NCBI RefSeq assembly: GCF_947498175.1
Contig: NZ_CANMJB010000013.1
Span: forward strand, 1-46,746
Direction of reading: 5' to 3'
Length of the DNA: 46,746 bases
DNA from: an uncultured Algimonas sp.
GTDB lineage: Bacteria > Pseudomonadota > Alphaproteobacteria > Caulobacterales > Maricaulaceae
The position numbers and the translations under genes were made by a program. This document shows, one piece after another, positions 1-7,811 of the stretch. Position 1 is the stretch's first letter; the number at the start of each line of letters is the position of its first letter. Below the pieces are notes generated by a model. The model did not search any database, had not been told where the DNA came from, and saw only the letters and a program-made list of their open reading frames with translations.

Positions 1-376
1 CCCGGTCGCACGTGGAGGCGTGCGCGATGATCGGAGGCCAGAGGCCATGGACCACGCATGACGCACCTTGCACGACACCCGCCCCGATCTCACCCATCCC
101 CACTAGCCCTCACCCCGGACTTGATCCGGGGTCCATCACCCAGCCCGCGCGGCCAGCCTGGCGGTCTTGCGATGGATCCCGGGTCGAGCCCGGGATGAGG
201 GAGAGAGGCGGGAGCACGCGAGGCGGACACGGACGAAAACCAAACCGTCGTCCCCGGCCCTACCGCCGGGGTCCGCTCTCGACACCGCTTACGAGACGAG
301 GGAGAGGATGAACAGCGATCCGACGCGAACGAGAGCCGCCTTCCCTTCCCCGGCCCGCCCCGCTAGACATGCGCGA
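1..376. other. gene-free left end with hairpins
   Basis: No convincing gene is seen before aroC. The open frames here are short and run through palindromes. The stretch holds a REP-like element (107-200) and a further hairpin with arms CCCCGGC (252-258) and GCCGGGG (265-271). The aroC promoter should lie here, but no clear -35/-10 pair was recognised. Confidence 0.6.
107..200 (+). repeat. REP-like paired-hairpin element, left copy
   Basis: The element has two perfect hairpins. The first has arms CCCCGGA (113-119) and TCCGGGG (125-131). The second has arms ATCCCGGG (176-183) and CCCGGGAT (189-196). They are separated by about 45 bases of variable sequence. The same pair, in inverted orientation, is at 46303-46398, with nearly identical hairpin arms and a diverged middle. 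This is the pattern of a dispersed intergenic palindromic (REP/BIME-like) element. Its role is unknown; in other bacteria such elements act in mRNA 3'-end stability or gyrase/IHF binding, or are mobilised by RAYT transposases. None of this is shown here. Confidence 0.75.
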
Positions 377-1465
377 ATGTCCTTCAACACATTCGGCCGT
401 CTTTTCCGTGTCACGACCTGGGGCGAATCGCACGGGCCGGCGATCGGCTGCGTCATCGACGGCTGCCCGCCGCGCATCGCCCTGTCCGAAGGCGACATCC
501 AACCCTTCCTCGACGCGCGACGGCCCGGCACGTCGCGCTTCGTCACACAGCGCAAGGAACCCGACCGGGTGACGATCCTGTCGGGCGTGTTCGAGGGCCT
601 GACGACCGGCACGCCGATCAGCCTGATGATCGAGAACACGGATCAGCGATCGCGCGACTATTCCGACATCAAGGACCGCTACCGTCCCGGTCATGCGGAC
701 TACACCTACGACGCCAAATACGGCCACCGGGACTATCGCGGCGGCGGGCGGTCCAGCGCGCGGGAAACCGCGATGCGCGTGGCGGCCGGAGCGGTCGCGC
801 GCAAGATTGTCGCCCAAGCCGAACAAGGACGCGTGACGATCCGCGGCGCGGTCGTGTCCATCGGCGACCGGGACATCGACCGGGACCGCTGGGACTGGGG
901 CTCGACGACGGCCAACCCTTTCTGGTGTCCCGATCCGGTTGCGGCGAAGGACTGGGAAACCTATCTGGACGGCATCCGCAAGAGCGGCGATTCCGTGGGC
1001 GCGATCGTCGAGGTCCAGGCGGACGGCGTGCCGGCCGGATGGGGCGCGCCGGTCTATGCCAAGCTCGATGCGGAGATCGCCGCCGGGCTGATGAGCATCA
1101 ACGCCGCCAAGGGGGTCGAGATCGGCGACGGGTTCACGGCCGGACGCGCGCGCGGCACCGACAATGCAGACGAGATGCGCATCGACGACGACGGCAGGAT
1201 CGACTTCCTCGCCAACCATTCCGGGGGCATCCAGGGCGGGATCAGCAATGGCAACACGGTCACGGCACGTCTGGCGATCAAGCCGACCTCCTCCATGCTC
1301 ACCCCGACCCGTTCGGTGACTGCGCGCGGGCAAGAGGTCGAGGTCGTCACCAAGGGCCGCCACGACCCTTGCGTCGGATTGCGCGCCGTGCCCGTCGCCG
1401 AAGCCATGCTCGCCTGCGCGTTGGCGGATGCCTTCCTGATGCACCGCGCGCAAGTGGGAGGCTAA
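377..1465 (+). CDS. aroC: Chorismate synthase
   Basis: This enzyme makes chorismate from 5-enolpyruvylshikimate-3-phosphate with reduced FMN, the last step of the shikimate pathway, in the cytoplasm. The protein starts with the family N-terminus [20 protein letters not shown], followed by the [12 protein letters not shown] stretch, a [27 protein letters not shown] region (FMN/substrate binding) and a C-terminal GRHDPC motif. The length of 362 residues is normal. The frame is open upstream, but homology begins at the ATG at 377. The frame ends one base before the GTG of the next gene, so the two may be co-transcribed although their base composition differs sharply. Identification is firm. Confidence 0.97.
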   Translation: MSFNTFGRLFRVTTWGESHGPAIGCVIDGCPPRIALSEGDIQPFLDARRPGTSRFVTQRKEPDRVTILSGVFEGLTTGTPISLMIENTDQRSRDYSDIKDRYRPGHADYTYDAKYGHRDYRGGGRSSARETAMRVAAGAVARKIVAQAEQGRVTIRGAVVSIGDRDIDRDRWDWGSTTANPFWCPDPVAAKDWETYLDGIRKSGDSVGAIVEVQADGVPAGWGAPVYAKLDAEIAAGLMSINAAKGVEIGDGFTAGRARGTDNADEMRIDDDGRIDFLANHSGGIQGGISNGNTVTARLAIKPTSSMLTPTRSVTARGQEVEVVTKGRHDPCVGLRAVPVAEAMLACALADAFLMHRAQVGG

Positions 1466-1466
1466 G

Positions 1467-2624
1467 GTGTATAGAATCGACCGCGAGACAAATTCCGTCA
1501 CTCCGCTTGATGCTCGGCGCTTCGGCGAGCTTGATTTCCGCGAACGCGATCATGTGCAAATCTGGATCGAGAAACATCCGGAAATACTTGGAGAAGAACT
1601 TCTCGTAATTCAGAAAGAGTTCGACGGTTGGAGCGAGGCTTCCGAACGGCTCGATCTTCTTGCGCTCGACAAGAGCGGACATATCGTCGTCATCGAGAAC
1701 AAGTTGGACGACTCCGGACGGGACACGGTCTGGCAAGCCATGAAGTATGCTGCATATTGCTCAACCCTGACCAAAAAGCAGATCGTAGGCATCTATGCGC
1801 GATACCTTCGGGGCGAGTCGCCGGTAGAAACGGCCGCAGCCAACATAGTGGAGTTTTTGGAAGCCGGATCAATCGACGAGATTACGCTAAATCCGAGCAA
1901 TCAGCAGAGGATGATCCTAACAGCGCGGAGTTTCCGTACCGAGGTAACGGCCACATGCCTTTGGTTGATCGGTAACGATATTAACATAAAATGCATTGAG
2001 CTGCGTCCATTTCAGGATGGTGAGGCGCTGTATCTTTCAGCTGGTCAGGTCATTCCTCCCCCAAAGACTGAGGAGTTTATGGTCGGAGTCGGTGTAAAGG
2101 AAAAAGCCGAAGCTTCTCAATCGAGACAGGCGACGGAATGGATGCTTGAACGAAAAGAGTTTTTTACGAAACTATTATCGAATTTGTCCGAAGCCGCTGC
2201 CGAAATGTACGCCAACCGCACACCTGGCAGCGAATATTGGGTTGGAGGATCTAGCGGCACGTCTGGCTTTCATTTTTACTTTCACCTCCTCACGGATCGT
2301 GTCCGCGTCGAGTTTGCTTGCGAACGCACCAGAGAGGAAAGTAAATATGTCTATGACCAGTTGGAGAATGACCGGAACGAGATTGACCGGTATTTGACTT
2401 ATCCTGTGTTGTGGAAACGACTAGATCAAGGAAAAGCCAGCAAAATCCAGCTTGAGAAGATTGCGGACATGACAAACCATGAAAATTGGCCGGGTGCATT
2501 GGCGTGGCTTGACACAAGCATGAATGCACTGATTGCTGCTTTTCAGCCACGCATAAAACCGATTACGCAGTCGCCCGGTTTTATCGCAGCCGGGCGTTCT
2601 GAAGCTGAAATTGAAAACATCTAG
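1467..2624 (+). CDS. DUF4268 protein with PD-(D/E)XK nuclease-like N-terminus
   Basis: This 385-residue protein starts at a GTG, with GGGAG about eight bases upstream. Residues about 60-100 carry a nuclease-fold signature: Asp63 in RLDLLALD and Glu77-Asn78-Lys79 in IVVIENKLD, matching the D...ExK core of PD-(D/E)XK enzymes such as the NucS/DUF91 group. The C-terminal part (about 215-355, from RKEFFTKLL to the LAWLD segment) resembles DUF4268. Such proteins are known mainly from accessory or restriction-like contexts; no substrate is established. Codon use and base composition are clearly AT-richer than in both neighbours, which suggests horizontal acquisition. It sits in frame-tight spacing between aroC and an esterase gene. 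A role in DNA processing or phage defence is inference only. Confidence 0.75.
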   Translation: MYRIDRETNSVTPLDARRFGELDFRERDHVQIWIEKHPEILGEELLVIQKEFDGWSEASERLDLLALDKSGHIVVIENKLDDSGRDTVWQAMKYAAYCSTLTKKQIVGIYARYLRGESPVETAAANIVEFLEAGSIDEITLNPSNQQRMILTARSFRTEVTATCLWLIGNDINIKCIELRPFQDGEALYLSAGQVIPPPKTEEFMVGVGVKEKAEASQSRQATEWMLERKEFFTKLLSNLSEAAAEMYANRTPGSEYWVGGSSGTSGFHFYFHLLTDRVRVEFACERTREESKYVYDQLENDRNEIDRYLTYPVLWKRLDQGKASKIQLEKIADMTNHENWPGALAWLDTSMNALIAAFQPRIKPITQSPGFIAAGRSEAEIENI

Positions 2625-2626
2625 TC

Positions 2627-3754
2627 ATGCTCAATCTCCTCCTCATCCTGCTCGCCATCGTGGGCCTGCTGGCGCTCGTGGCCTTCGTCGTCAGCCGCCG
2701 CCTGTCAGGCACGGATCTGCGGGCGTTCGATGCCGCGCCGCCGCTCTACCGCGACACCGATCCGCAAAGCGAAGGCCTCGCCAAGGTGAACGATTATCTG
2801 GTCGAGAATTTCGTCAAGCCCGCACAGGCCGGCGCCAATAAATTCGGGGCCAAGACCGGTTGGGAGCACAAGCGCGAGCGGTTCGACCGGGCCGGGCTGG
2901 CGCGGACCGATCTGGTGGCAGACTATCGCGACGACGCGGTCGAGATGGACGGGCTGCGCGTGCCCGGGCGCTGGACGCTGTTGCCCGGGCACGACCCGGA
3001 CCGGCGCATCCTCTATCTGCATGGCGGAGCCTTCACGGTCGGGTCCGACGTGTCCCACCGGCCAATCACCTGGAACCTGGCGACGCGCACGGGCTGCGCC
3101 GTGTTCGCGCCCAACTACCGGCTGATGCCGGAGAACACGCGGCGGGACGCGATCGCGGACGCGCGGGCCGCCTATCGCTGGATCCTGGAGCATGGGCCGG
3201 ACGGTCCCGGCCCGGCCGAGGCGCTGGGCGTGGCGGGAGACAGCGCGGGCGGCAACCTCGCCCTGATGCTGATCAACTGGGCGCGCGACGCCGGGCTGCG
3301 CCCGCCCGACGCGGCCTATGCCCTCTCCCCGTCCGTGGACAGCACCGCCGCGTCGCCGACCTTCAAGGCCAATCTGGAGACCGACCTGATGCTGCAGCCG
3401 CTGCTGCGCCCGTTGGTCAAGGTGCCGCGTCCGCTCTTGCTGATGGGAATGCGCCGGTCGATCGACATGAACCCGTCCCATCCGGATGTCAGCCCCGTCT
3501 TCGCCAACCTGTCCGACCTGCCGCCCACGCTCGTCCAGGCCAGCCGGGACGAGATGCTCCATGGCGACGCGGTGCGCTGGGTGAACAAGGCGCGCGCCGC
3601 CGGGTCTCTGGCCGAGCTGCAGAGCTGGTCGCACATGCCGCACGTCTTCCAGATCTTCGACGACGTTTTGCCCGAGGCGCATGACGCGCTGGACGCGGCC
3701 GCGGACTTCCTTCGGACGCACGGCGTGGTGGCACGGGTCCGGTCCGCGTCTTGA
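2627..3754 (+). CDS. Alpha/beta hydrolase, HSL-type esterase
   Basis: A serine esterase or lipase of the hormone-sensitive lipase family. An N-terminal hydrophobic helix (residues about 2-22) should anchor it in the inner membrane. The oxyanion motif HGGAF is at 132-136 and the nucleophile Ser206 sits in GDSAGG. An Asp in the segment VQASRDEML and a His in SHMPHVFQIF complete the expected triad. It is 375 residues long, with an N-terminal extension of about 100 residues before the core. It begins two bases after the stop of the DUF4268 gene. Substrate cannot be read from sequence; short-chain esters or exogenous lipids are usual for the family. Confidence 0.87.
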   Translation: MLNLLLILLAIVGLLALVAFVVSRRLSGTDLRAFDAAPPLYRDTDPQSEGLAKVNDYLVENFVKPAQAGANKFGAKTGWEHKRERFDRAGLARTDLVADYRDDAVEMDGLRVPGRWTLLPGHDPDRRILYLHGGAFTVGSDVSHRPITWNLATRTGCAVFAPNYRLMPENTRRDAIADARAAYRWILEHGPDGPGPAEALGVAGDSAGGNLALMLINWARDAGLRPPDAAYALSPSVDSTAASPTFKANLETDLMLQPLLRPLVKVPRPLLLMGMRRSIDMNPSHPDVSPVFANLSDLPPTLVQASRDEMLHGDAVRWVNKARAAGSLAELQSWSHMPHVFQIFDDVLPEAHDALDAAADFLRTHGVVARVRSAS

Positions 3755-3862
3755 ACCCGGGATGAACGCCTGGCTCAGGGCCGCTTCAAAGGGCGGGACC
3801 TAGAGACATCTCATCGGCCCGGGAATCAGCCCGCGCGGTCGAGCTAACCAGGAGATGTTTCG

Positions 3863-4534
3863 ATGACCCTGAAACAGACATTCAAATCCCTGGCCGTCGC
3901 ATCCGTGGCCGCCGCCGCTTTCACCCTGCCGGCCGCCGCGTCGGCCAATGGGCACTACAAGAAATGCGAAGACACAGGCACGTCGGTCGCCGGGGGGCTG
4001 GTCGGCGGCACGCTGGGAGCCGTGATCGGCGAGGAGATCGCGGGACGGGGCAGCAACACCGAAGGCGCCATTGCGGGCGCCATCGTCGGGGGCATCCTCG
4101 GCGCGGCCGTCGGCGACAGCGTCAGCGACTGCGAGAAGGACGGCCATATCTACCGCGACGGCCGGATCATCGGATCCTATCCGCAGGATGCCGGCTTCCG
4201 CGATGCGCAATACCGTCATCGCGACCGCTATCGCGACAATCGCTACCGGGGCCGCCATTACGACCGGCGCGACTATCGCTACACGAACCGCGAGCACGGC
4301 CGCGACCTACAACGCATCGACCGCCGCATGAACCGGTTGCGTGCGGAGCGGCGCGAGCTGAAGGACCGCCGCCGCTGGGAGCGCGGTCGCTGGATCGACC
4401 GCCGCCTAGCCGACATCGCCTGGGAGCTGGACCGGCTGAAAGACGAACGCCGCCGGGTCAAGCGGGCCTGGGACAACCGGCGCGATCCTTATCGCCAGCG
4501 CCGCAATGTGCGCCACTACGATTACGACGATTGA
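3863..4534 (+). CDS. Glycine-zipper (17 kDa antigen-like) envelope protein
   Basis: A 223-residue exported protein with a Sec signal peptide (cleavage likely after ASA, near residue 30). Two short cysteine-containing stretches flank a glycine-zipper double-helix segment (about residues 45-90, GGLVGGTLGAVIG and AGAIVGGILGAAVG), as in Rickettsia 17 kDa antigen and OmpA-linked families. The rest is strongly basic and rich in Arg, Tyr and Asp, ending in a likely coiled coil (RMNRLRAERRELKD and a second heptad run). A good Shine-Dalgarno (AGGAGA, about six bases from the ATG) supports the start. A terminator follows at 4598. The family sits in the envelope; no enzymatic role is expected. Confidence 0.82.
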   Translation: MTLKQTFKSLAVASVAAAAFTLPAAASANGHYKKCEDTGTSVAGGLVGGTLGAVIGEEIAGRGSNTEGAIAGAIVGGILGAAVGDSVSDCEKDGHIYRDGRIIGSYPQDAGFRDAQYRHRDRYRDNRYRGRHYDRRDYRYTNREHGRDLQRIDRRMNRLRAERRELKDRRRWERGRWIDRRLADIAWELDRLKDERRRVKRAWDNRRDPYRQRRNVRHYDYDD

Positions 4535-4597
4535 TCGCGCATCGGGAACCTGCGCGGCGGCGGTCCATCCCATTTGCCGCCCGCTGCGCATCGGGGG

Positions 4598-4624
4598 AGC
4601 CCCGGCCATCGGCCGGGGCTTTTC
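4598..4624 (+). terminator. Rho-independent terminator after the first glycine-zipper gene
   Basis: A perfect 10-bp stem, AGCCCCGGCC (4598-4607) and GGCCGGGGCT (4611-4620), has a three-base loop and is followed by TTTC. It lies about 60 bases after the stop codon. Confidence 0.85.
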
Positions 4625-4696
4625 AATGCCCGGTCGAATTAAGCCGGGGTTCAGTCATGGTTCATCTCGGCCCTGCTTATGGGAACGTGGCGCGTA

Positions 4697-4711
4697 TTAA
4701 TCAGTTGTTAA
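4697..4711. promoter_or_regulatory. CtrA-type binding site
   Basis: A perfect TTAA-N7-TTAA (4697-4700 and 4708-4711) stands 61 bases upstream of the start codon of the next gene. This is the full consensus of the alphaproteobacterial cell-cycle regulator CtrA. The position fits promoter control of that gene. Binding is inferred from the motif alone. Confidence 0.6.
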
Positions 4712-4772
4712 GACAGATAGAGCGGGTGCCGGGGGGCCGGATACCTTTGCCATCGCACAAGGAGACCGACCC

Positions 4773-5678
4773 ATGATCAAATATCTCACCACCGTCGCCG
4801 CGCTCGGGGCCATCACTTTCGCGCCCGGACTCGCCCAGGCGCAATACTATCAGCCGCAGCCGCAGCCGCAGGGCAACAGCACGCTCGGCGGTCTGATCGG
4901 GGCTGGATTGGGCGCCGTCGCGGGCAGCCAGCTGGCCGGCAGCGGCGCGCGCACCGAAGGCTCCGTCATCGGCGCGGTCGTGGGCGGCGTGGCTGGCGCG
5001 GCCATTGCGGGCAATCGCGGTCAATCGTACGGCTATCATGGCGGCTATGCGCAGCCAGCCTATTACGGAGCCGGATTCGCACCGGCGCCTCGTCTACGTC
5101 ACGCCCAGCCGAGCTACTACTCGCAACCGCGCTACTACTCCCAACCGCGCTACTACTCCCAACCCAGCTACTACACCCAGCCGCGCTACAGCTACGCGCA
5201 GCCTCGGCGCACTCATTCCTATTACGGCCAACCGCGCGGCACCACGCAAGGCCGCGTGGTCGGCGGCCTGGCAGGCGGGACGCTAGGCGCCGTGATCGGA
5301 CGCGAAATCGCCGGCAGCGGCAACCGCACCGAAGGCACGGTCATTGGCGGCTTGGTCGGGGGCGTGGCCGGATCGATCATCGGCGACCGTCGCAGCCGAC
5401 CGCGCAGCTATCACAGCTACACGCAGCCGGTATATCACACGCAGCCCCGTTATCATCACACGCAACCGCGTTACAGCTTCGGCTCATACGGCACCCATAG
5501 CGGTCGTCACTATACCGTGCCACGCACCCATGTCGGTACGACCTACAGGATCGGCAGCGGCCATTATGGCAACAGTTTCGGTCGCACCCATGTGGGAACG
5601 CACCGTACGAATTGTCCGTACGGCACGGCTGCACGCCGCGACCCATATTCCGGCCGCACAATCTGCGTCAGGCACTAG
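4773..5678 (+). CDS. Double glycine-zipper, Tyr/Gln/Pro-repeat envelope protein
   Basis: This 301-residue exported protein has a signal peptide ending AQA (about residue 23). It carries two separate glycine-zipper segments: GGLIGAGLGAVAG near 40-80 and GGLAGGTLGAVIG near 165-205. The second is closely similar to the zipper of the preceding gene. Between them lies a Tyr-Gln-Pro-rich linker built on an 18-bp tandem repeat, and the C-terminal 100 residues are rich in Tyr, His, Thr and Gly. The Shine-Dalgarno AAGGAG precedes the ATG at 4773. A CtrA-type box lies upstream and a bidirectional terminator follows. It is probably an outer-membrane or cell-wall associated structural protein; function unknown. 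Confidence 0.8.
   Translation: MIKYLTTVAALGAITFAPGLAQAQYYQPQPQPQGNSTLGGLIGAGLGAVAGSQLAGSGARTEGSVIGAVVGGVAGAAIAGNRGQSYGYHGGYAQPAYYGAGFAPAPRLRHAQPSYYSQPRYYSQPRYYSQPSYYTQPRYSYAQPRRTHSYYGQPRGTTQGRVVGGLAGGTLGAVIGREIAGSGNRTEGTVIGGLVGGVAGSIIGDRRSRPRSYHSYTQPVYHTQPRYHHTQPRYSFGSYGTHSGRHYTVPRTHVGTTYRIGSGHYGNSFGRTHVGTHRTNCPYGTAARRDPYSGRTICVRH
5112..5183 (+). repeat. Four 18-bp tandem codon repeats
   Basis: There are four units of six codons coding [R/S]-Y-Y-[S/T]-Q-P, at 5112-5129, 5130-5147, 5148-5165 and 5166-5183. The middle two are nearly identical at the DNA level, so recent slippage is likely and copy number may vary between strains. Confidence 0.9.
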
Positions 5679-5700
5679 CCCGGCCCAAGGGCATGAGAAG

Positions 5701-5723
5701 AAGGCCCGGCATTGCCGGGCCTT
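5701..5723. terminator. Hairpin between convergent genes
   Basis: A perfect 10-bp stem, AAGGCCCGGC (5701-5710) and GCCGGGCCTT (5714-5723), has a three-base loop. It lies between the stops of the + strand gene (5678) and the - strand gene (5742) and can serve both. The U-runs are short. Confidence 0.75.
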
Positions 5724-5741
5724 GTCCCTTGAACGGACCCG

Positions 5742-6407
5742 TTAGGACTTGAAGCGGACCTTCGACATGAAGCCGTCATCCACGTCACGACCGGACGGGT
5801 TGCCATGGACGGTCACCTGTCCGATGCCGCCCGCATCGGCCTCGATGCTGCGGGTGGCATGAACGTCCATCTCGCCCACGCCGCCCAGCGTGGCATCGAC
5901 ATCGGCACACACCAGATCTTCGGCGTCGATTTCGCCGACCCCGGCCAGTTCGATGCTCAATCTGTCGCAGCGGCCTTCCAGCTCCAGATCGCCCACGACA
6001 CCCGCGACCGACACGTCCAGATCGCCGCCATCGATCCCCGACACGTCGCCGGTCGCCACGCCGGTGATGTCAAGGGATGACAGGCGCGGCAACGTCACGA
6101 TCGCCAGGACGGCGCCGTCCTGGTCGTTCTTGACATAGCGTTCTCGGTTCTTCTCCGTCATGTCCAGAACCAGTCGGTTCGCTTCGACGCCAACCCGCAA
6201 ATGTTGCGCATTCTCGCGGCTGGCTTCCGTCCGGACAGAGAACCGTTCCCCGACGCGGATCTCCAGATCGTAAACGCCGAGTACGACAATTTCGTCGAAG
6301 CCGGACAGCTGGTGGCTCGCCTTGACGTCGCGTCGGTCGTCATCCGCGTAAGCGGTGCCCGCAATGAGAAGTGTCGTGGTCGCGGCCGCAGCCCATAAAT
6401 GTTTCAT
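5742..6407 (-). CDS. Head GIN domain (DUF2807) exported protein
   Basis: A 221-residue protein with a signal peptide ending TAYA (about residue 22). The remainder has the repetitive beta pattern of the head GIN / DUF2807 domain: F-D-E-I-V start, then repeated G-V-G-D-L-E/D-L-E-G units that predict a right-handed beta-helix. Proteins of this family are periplasmic or surface-located and often neighbour small transcription regulators; biochemical role unknown. AAGGAG (complement of 6414-6419) six bases before the ATG fixes the start. The promoter region at 6418-6456 carries two inverted repeats, which suggests repressor control. No regulator gene lies next to it here. Confidence 0.83.
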   Translation of the reverse strand: MKHLWAAAATTTLLIAGTAYADDDRRDVKASHQLSGFDEIVVLGVYDLEIRVGERFSVRTEASRENAQHLRVGVEANRLVLDMTEKNRERYVKNDQDGAVLAIVTLPRLSSLDITGVATGDVSGIDGGDLDVSVAGVVGDLELEGRCDRLSIELAGVGEIDAEDLVCADVDATLGGVGEMDVHATRSIEADAGGIGQVTVHGNPSGRDVDDGFMSKVRFKS

Positions 6408-6417
6408 GTTCGTCTCC

Positions 6418-6456
6418 TTATCGCTAAACGATAAGTAACGACAAGTGTCGTGTCAA
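6418..6456 (-). promoter_or_regulatory. Promoter with two overlapping inverted repeats for the DUF2807 gene
   Basis: Read on the minus strand: -35 TTGACA (complement of 6456-6451), a 17-base spacer, then -10 TATCGT (6433-6428). A perfect inverted repeat TTATCG-N5-CGATAA (6418-6434) covers the -10 and the leading edge of the ribosome binding site. A second, ACGACA-N2-TGTCGT (6438-6451), fills the spacer. Transcription would start near 6421, leaving a leader of only about 14 bases. The layout is that of a tightly repressible promoter. The regulator is unknown. Confidence 0.65.
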
Positions 6457-6467
6457 GCCGGAAAGCG

Positions 6468-7811
6468 TCAAAGCGTCTCCAGGAACCGGTAAGGCTTGCC
6501 TTGGGCTTCGCCGAGGATGTCGTCTTCCTGCATCACGATGCGGCCGTCGATCAAGGTGTGGGTCGGCCAGCCCGTGACCTCGCGCCCGTCATAGGGCGTC
6601 CAGCCGGACCGGTTGGCCTGATCCGCATCGCTCAGAGTCCGCGTCTGTTTCAGATCGACGATGGTGATGTCCGCGTCGTAGCCCACAGCGAGGCGCCCCT
6701 TGCCGACCACACCCCAGACGCGGTTGACGCCGTGGCTGGTCAGGTCGACGAAGCGTTCGAGCGTGAGCGCGCCCTTGCTGACCCAGTCGAGCATCAGAGG
6801 CACGAACGTCTGCACTCCCGGCATGCCCGACGGGCTGGCCGGATAGGGCATGGACTTCTCTTCGAGCGTATGGGGGGCGTGGTCCGTTCCCATCACGTCG
6901 AAGGTGCCGTTGCGCACGCCTTCCCAGAGGCCCTTCGCATTCTCGCGGTCGCGGATGGGCGGGTTCTGCTGCGCCTTGCCTTCCAACCGCTCGTAAGCCT
7001 CCGGCCCGTGGAGCGTCAGATGGTTGGGCAGGATCTCGCAGGTGACGAGGTCCTTGTTGGCCGCTAGCAGGTGCACCTCTTCGGCCGTGGAAATATGCAG
7101 CACATGGATGCGCTTGTTCGCCTCGCGCGCCATGCGGATCAGGCGCTCGGTCGAGATGATCGCGGACTCCTTGTCGCGGACATCGGTGTGGGAGGTCCAG
7201 TCGCCCTCGCGCGCCAGATGGCGGCGCTCGGCCATGCGCGCTTCATCCTCGGAGTGGAAGCTGGCACGGCGATTGATGCTCTTCAGCACGCGGCGCAAGC
7301 CGTCATCGTCGGCGATCAGCAGATCGCCCGTCGACGCGCCCATGAACACTTTCACGCCGCAGCAACCGGGCAACCGTTCGAGTTCGCCCAGATGGTCGGC
7401 ATTGGCGTGGGTGCCACCGACGTAAAAGGCGTGATTGCAGAACATCCCGCCGTGATCGACCTTCCCCGCCGCCCGGTCGAGCTTGTCCTGGAGCATGGCC
7501 GCCGTGGAGGTGGTCGGATTGGTGTTGGGCATTTCGAAAACGCCCGTCACCCCGCCCAACACCGCGCCCATGGAGCCGGTGCACAGGTCTTCCTTGTGGG
7601 TCGGGCCGGGTTCGCGGAAATGGACCTGGCTGTCGATCACGCCGGGCAGGACGTGCAGCCCGGTCGCGTCGACGGTTTCGCCCGCGCTGGCCTGTCCCAA
7701 CTCCCCGATAGCGGCGATTTTGCCGTCGCGGATCCCAACATCGGCGCGCACGCGCCCCGACTGGTTCACGACGGTGCCGCCGCGGATGATCATGTCAAAA
7801 GTCTGGGTCAT
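6468..7811 (-). CDS. Dihydroorotase-family cyclic amidohydrolase
   Basis: A 447-residue protein of the class I dihydroorotase / allantoinase family. Seen: the PGVIDSQVHFREPG motif (residues about 56-69), the carbamylated-lysine region GVKVFMGAS, later ligand segments FHSEDE and LHIST, and the catalytic MGTDHAPH. Functional dihydroorotases have H-x-H in the first motif; here the first position is Gln62. So a complete two-metal site is not present and the true reaction is uncertain. pyrB is not adjacent. It lies downstream of the PepSY gene, which overlaps its start by 17 bases, so it may be co-transcribed with the iron-uptake genes. Pyrimidine synthesis is possible but not safe to assume. Confidence 0.8.
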   Translation of the reverse strand: MTQTFDMIIRGGTVVNQSGRVRADVGIRDGKIAAIGELGQASAGETVDATGLHVLPGVIDSQVHFREPGPTHKEDLCTGSMGAVLGGVTGVFEMPNTNPTTSTAAMLQDKLDRAAGKVDHGGMFCNHAFYVGGTHANADHLGELERLPGCCGVKVFMGASTGDLLIADDDGLRRVLKSINRRASFHSEDEARMAERRHLAREGDWTSHTDVRDKESAIISTERLIRMAREANKRIHVLHISTAEEVHLLAANKDLVTCEILPNHLTLHGPEAYERLEGKAQQNPPIRDRENAKGLWEGVRNGTFDVMGTDHAPHTLEEKSMPYPASPSGMPGVQTFVPLMLDWVSKGALTLERFVDLTSHGVNRVWGVVGKGRLAVGYDADITIVDLKQTRTLSDADQANRSGWTPYDGREVTGWPTHTLIDGRIVMQEDDILGEAQGKPYRFLETL

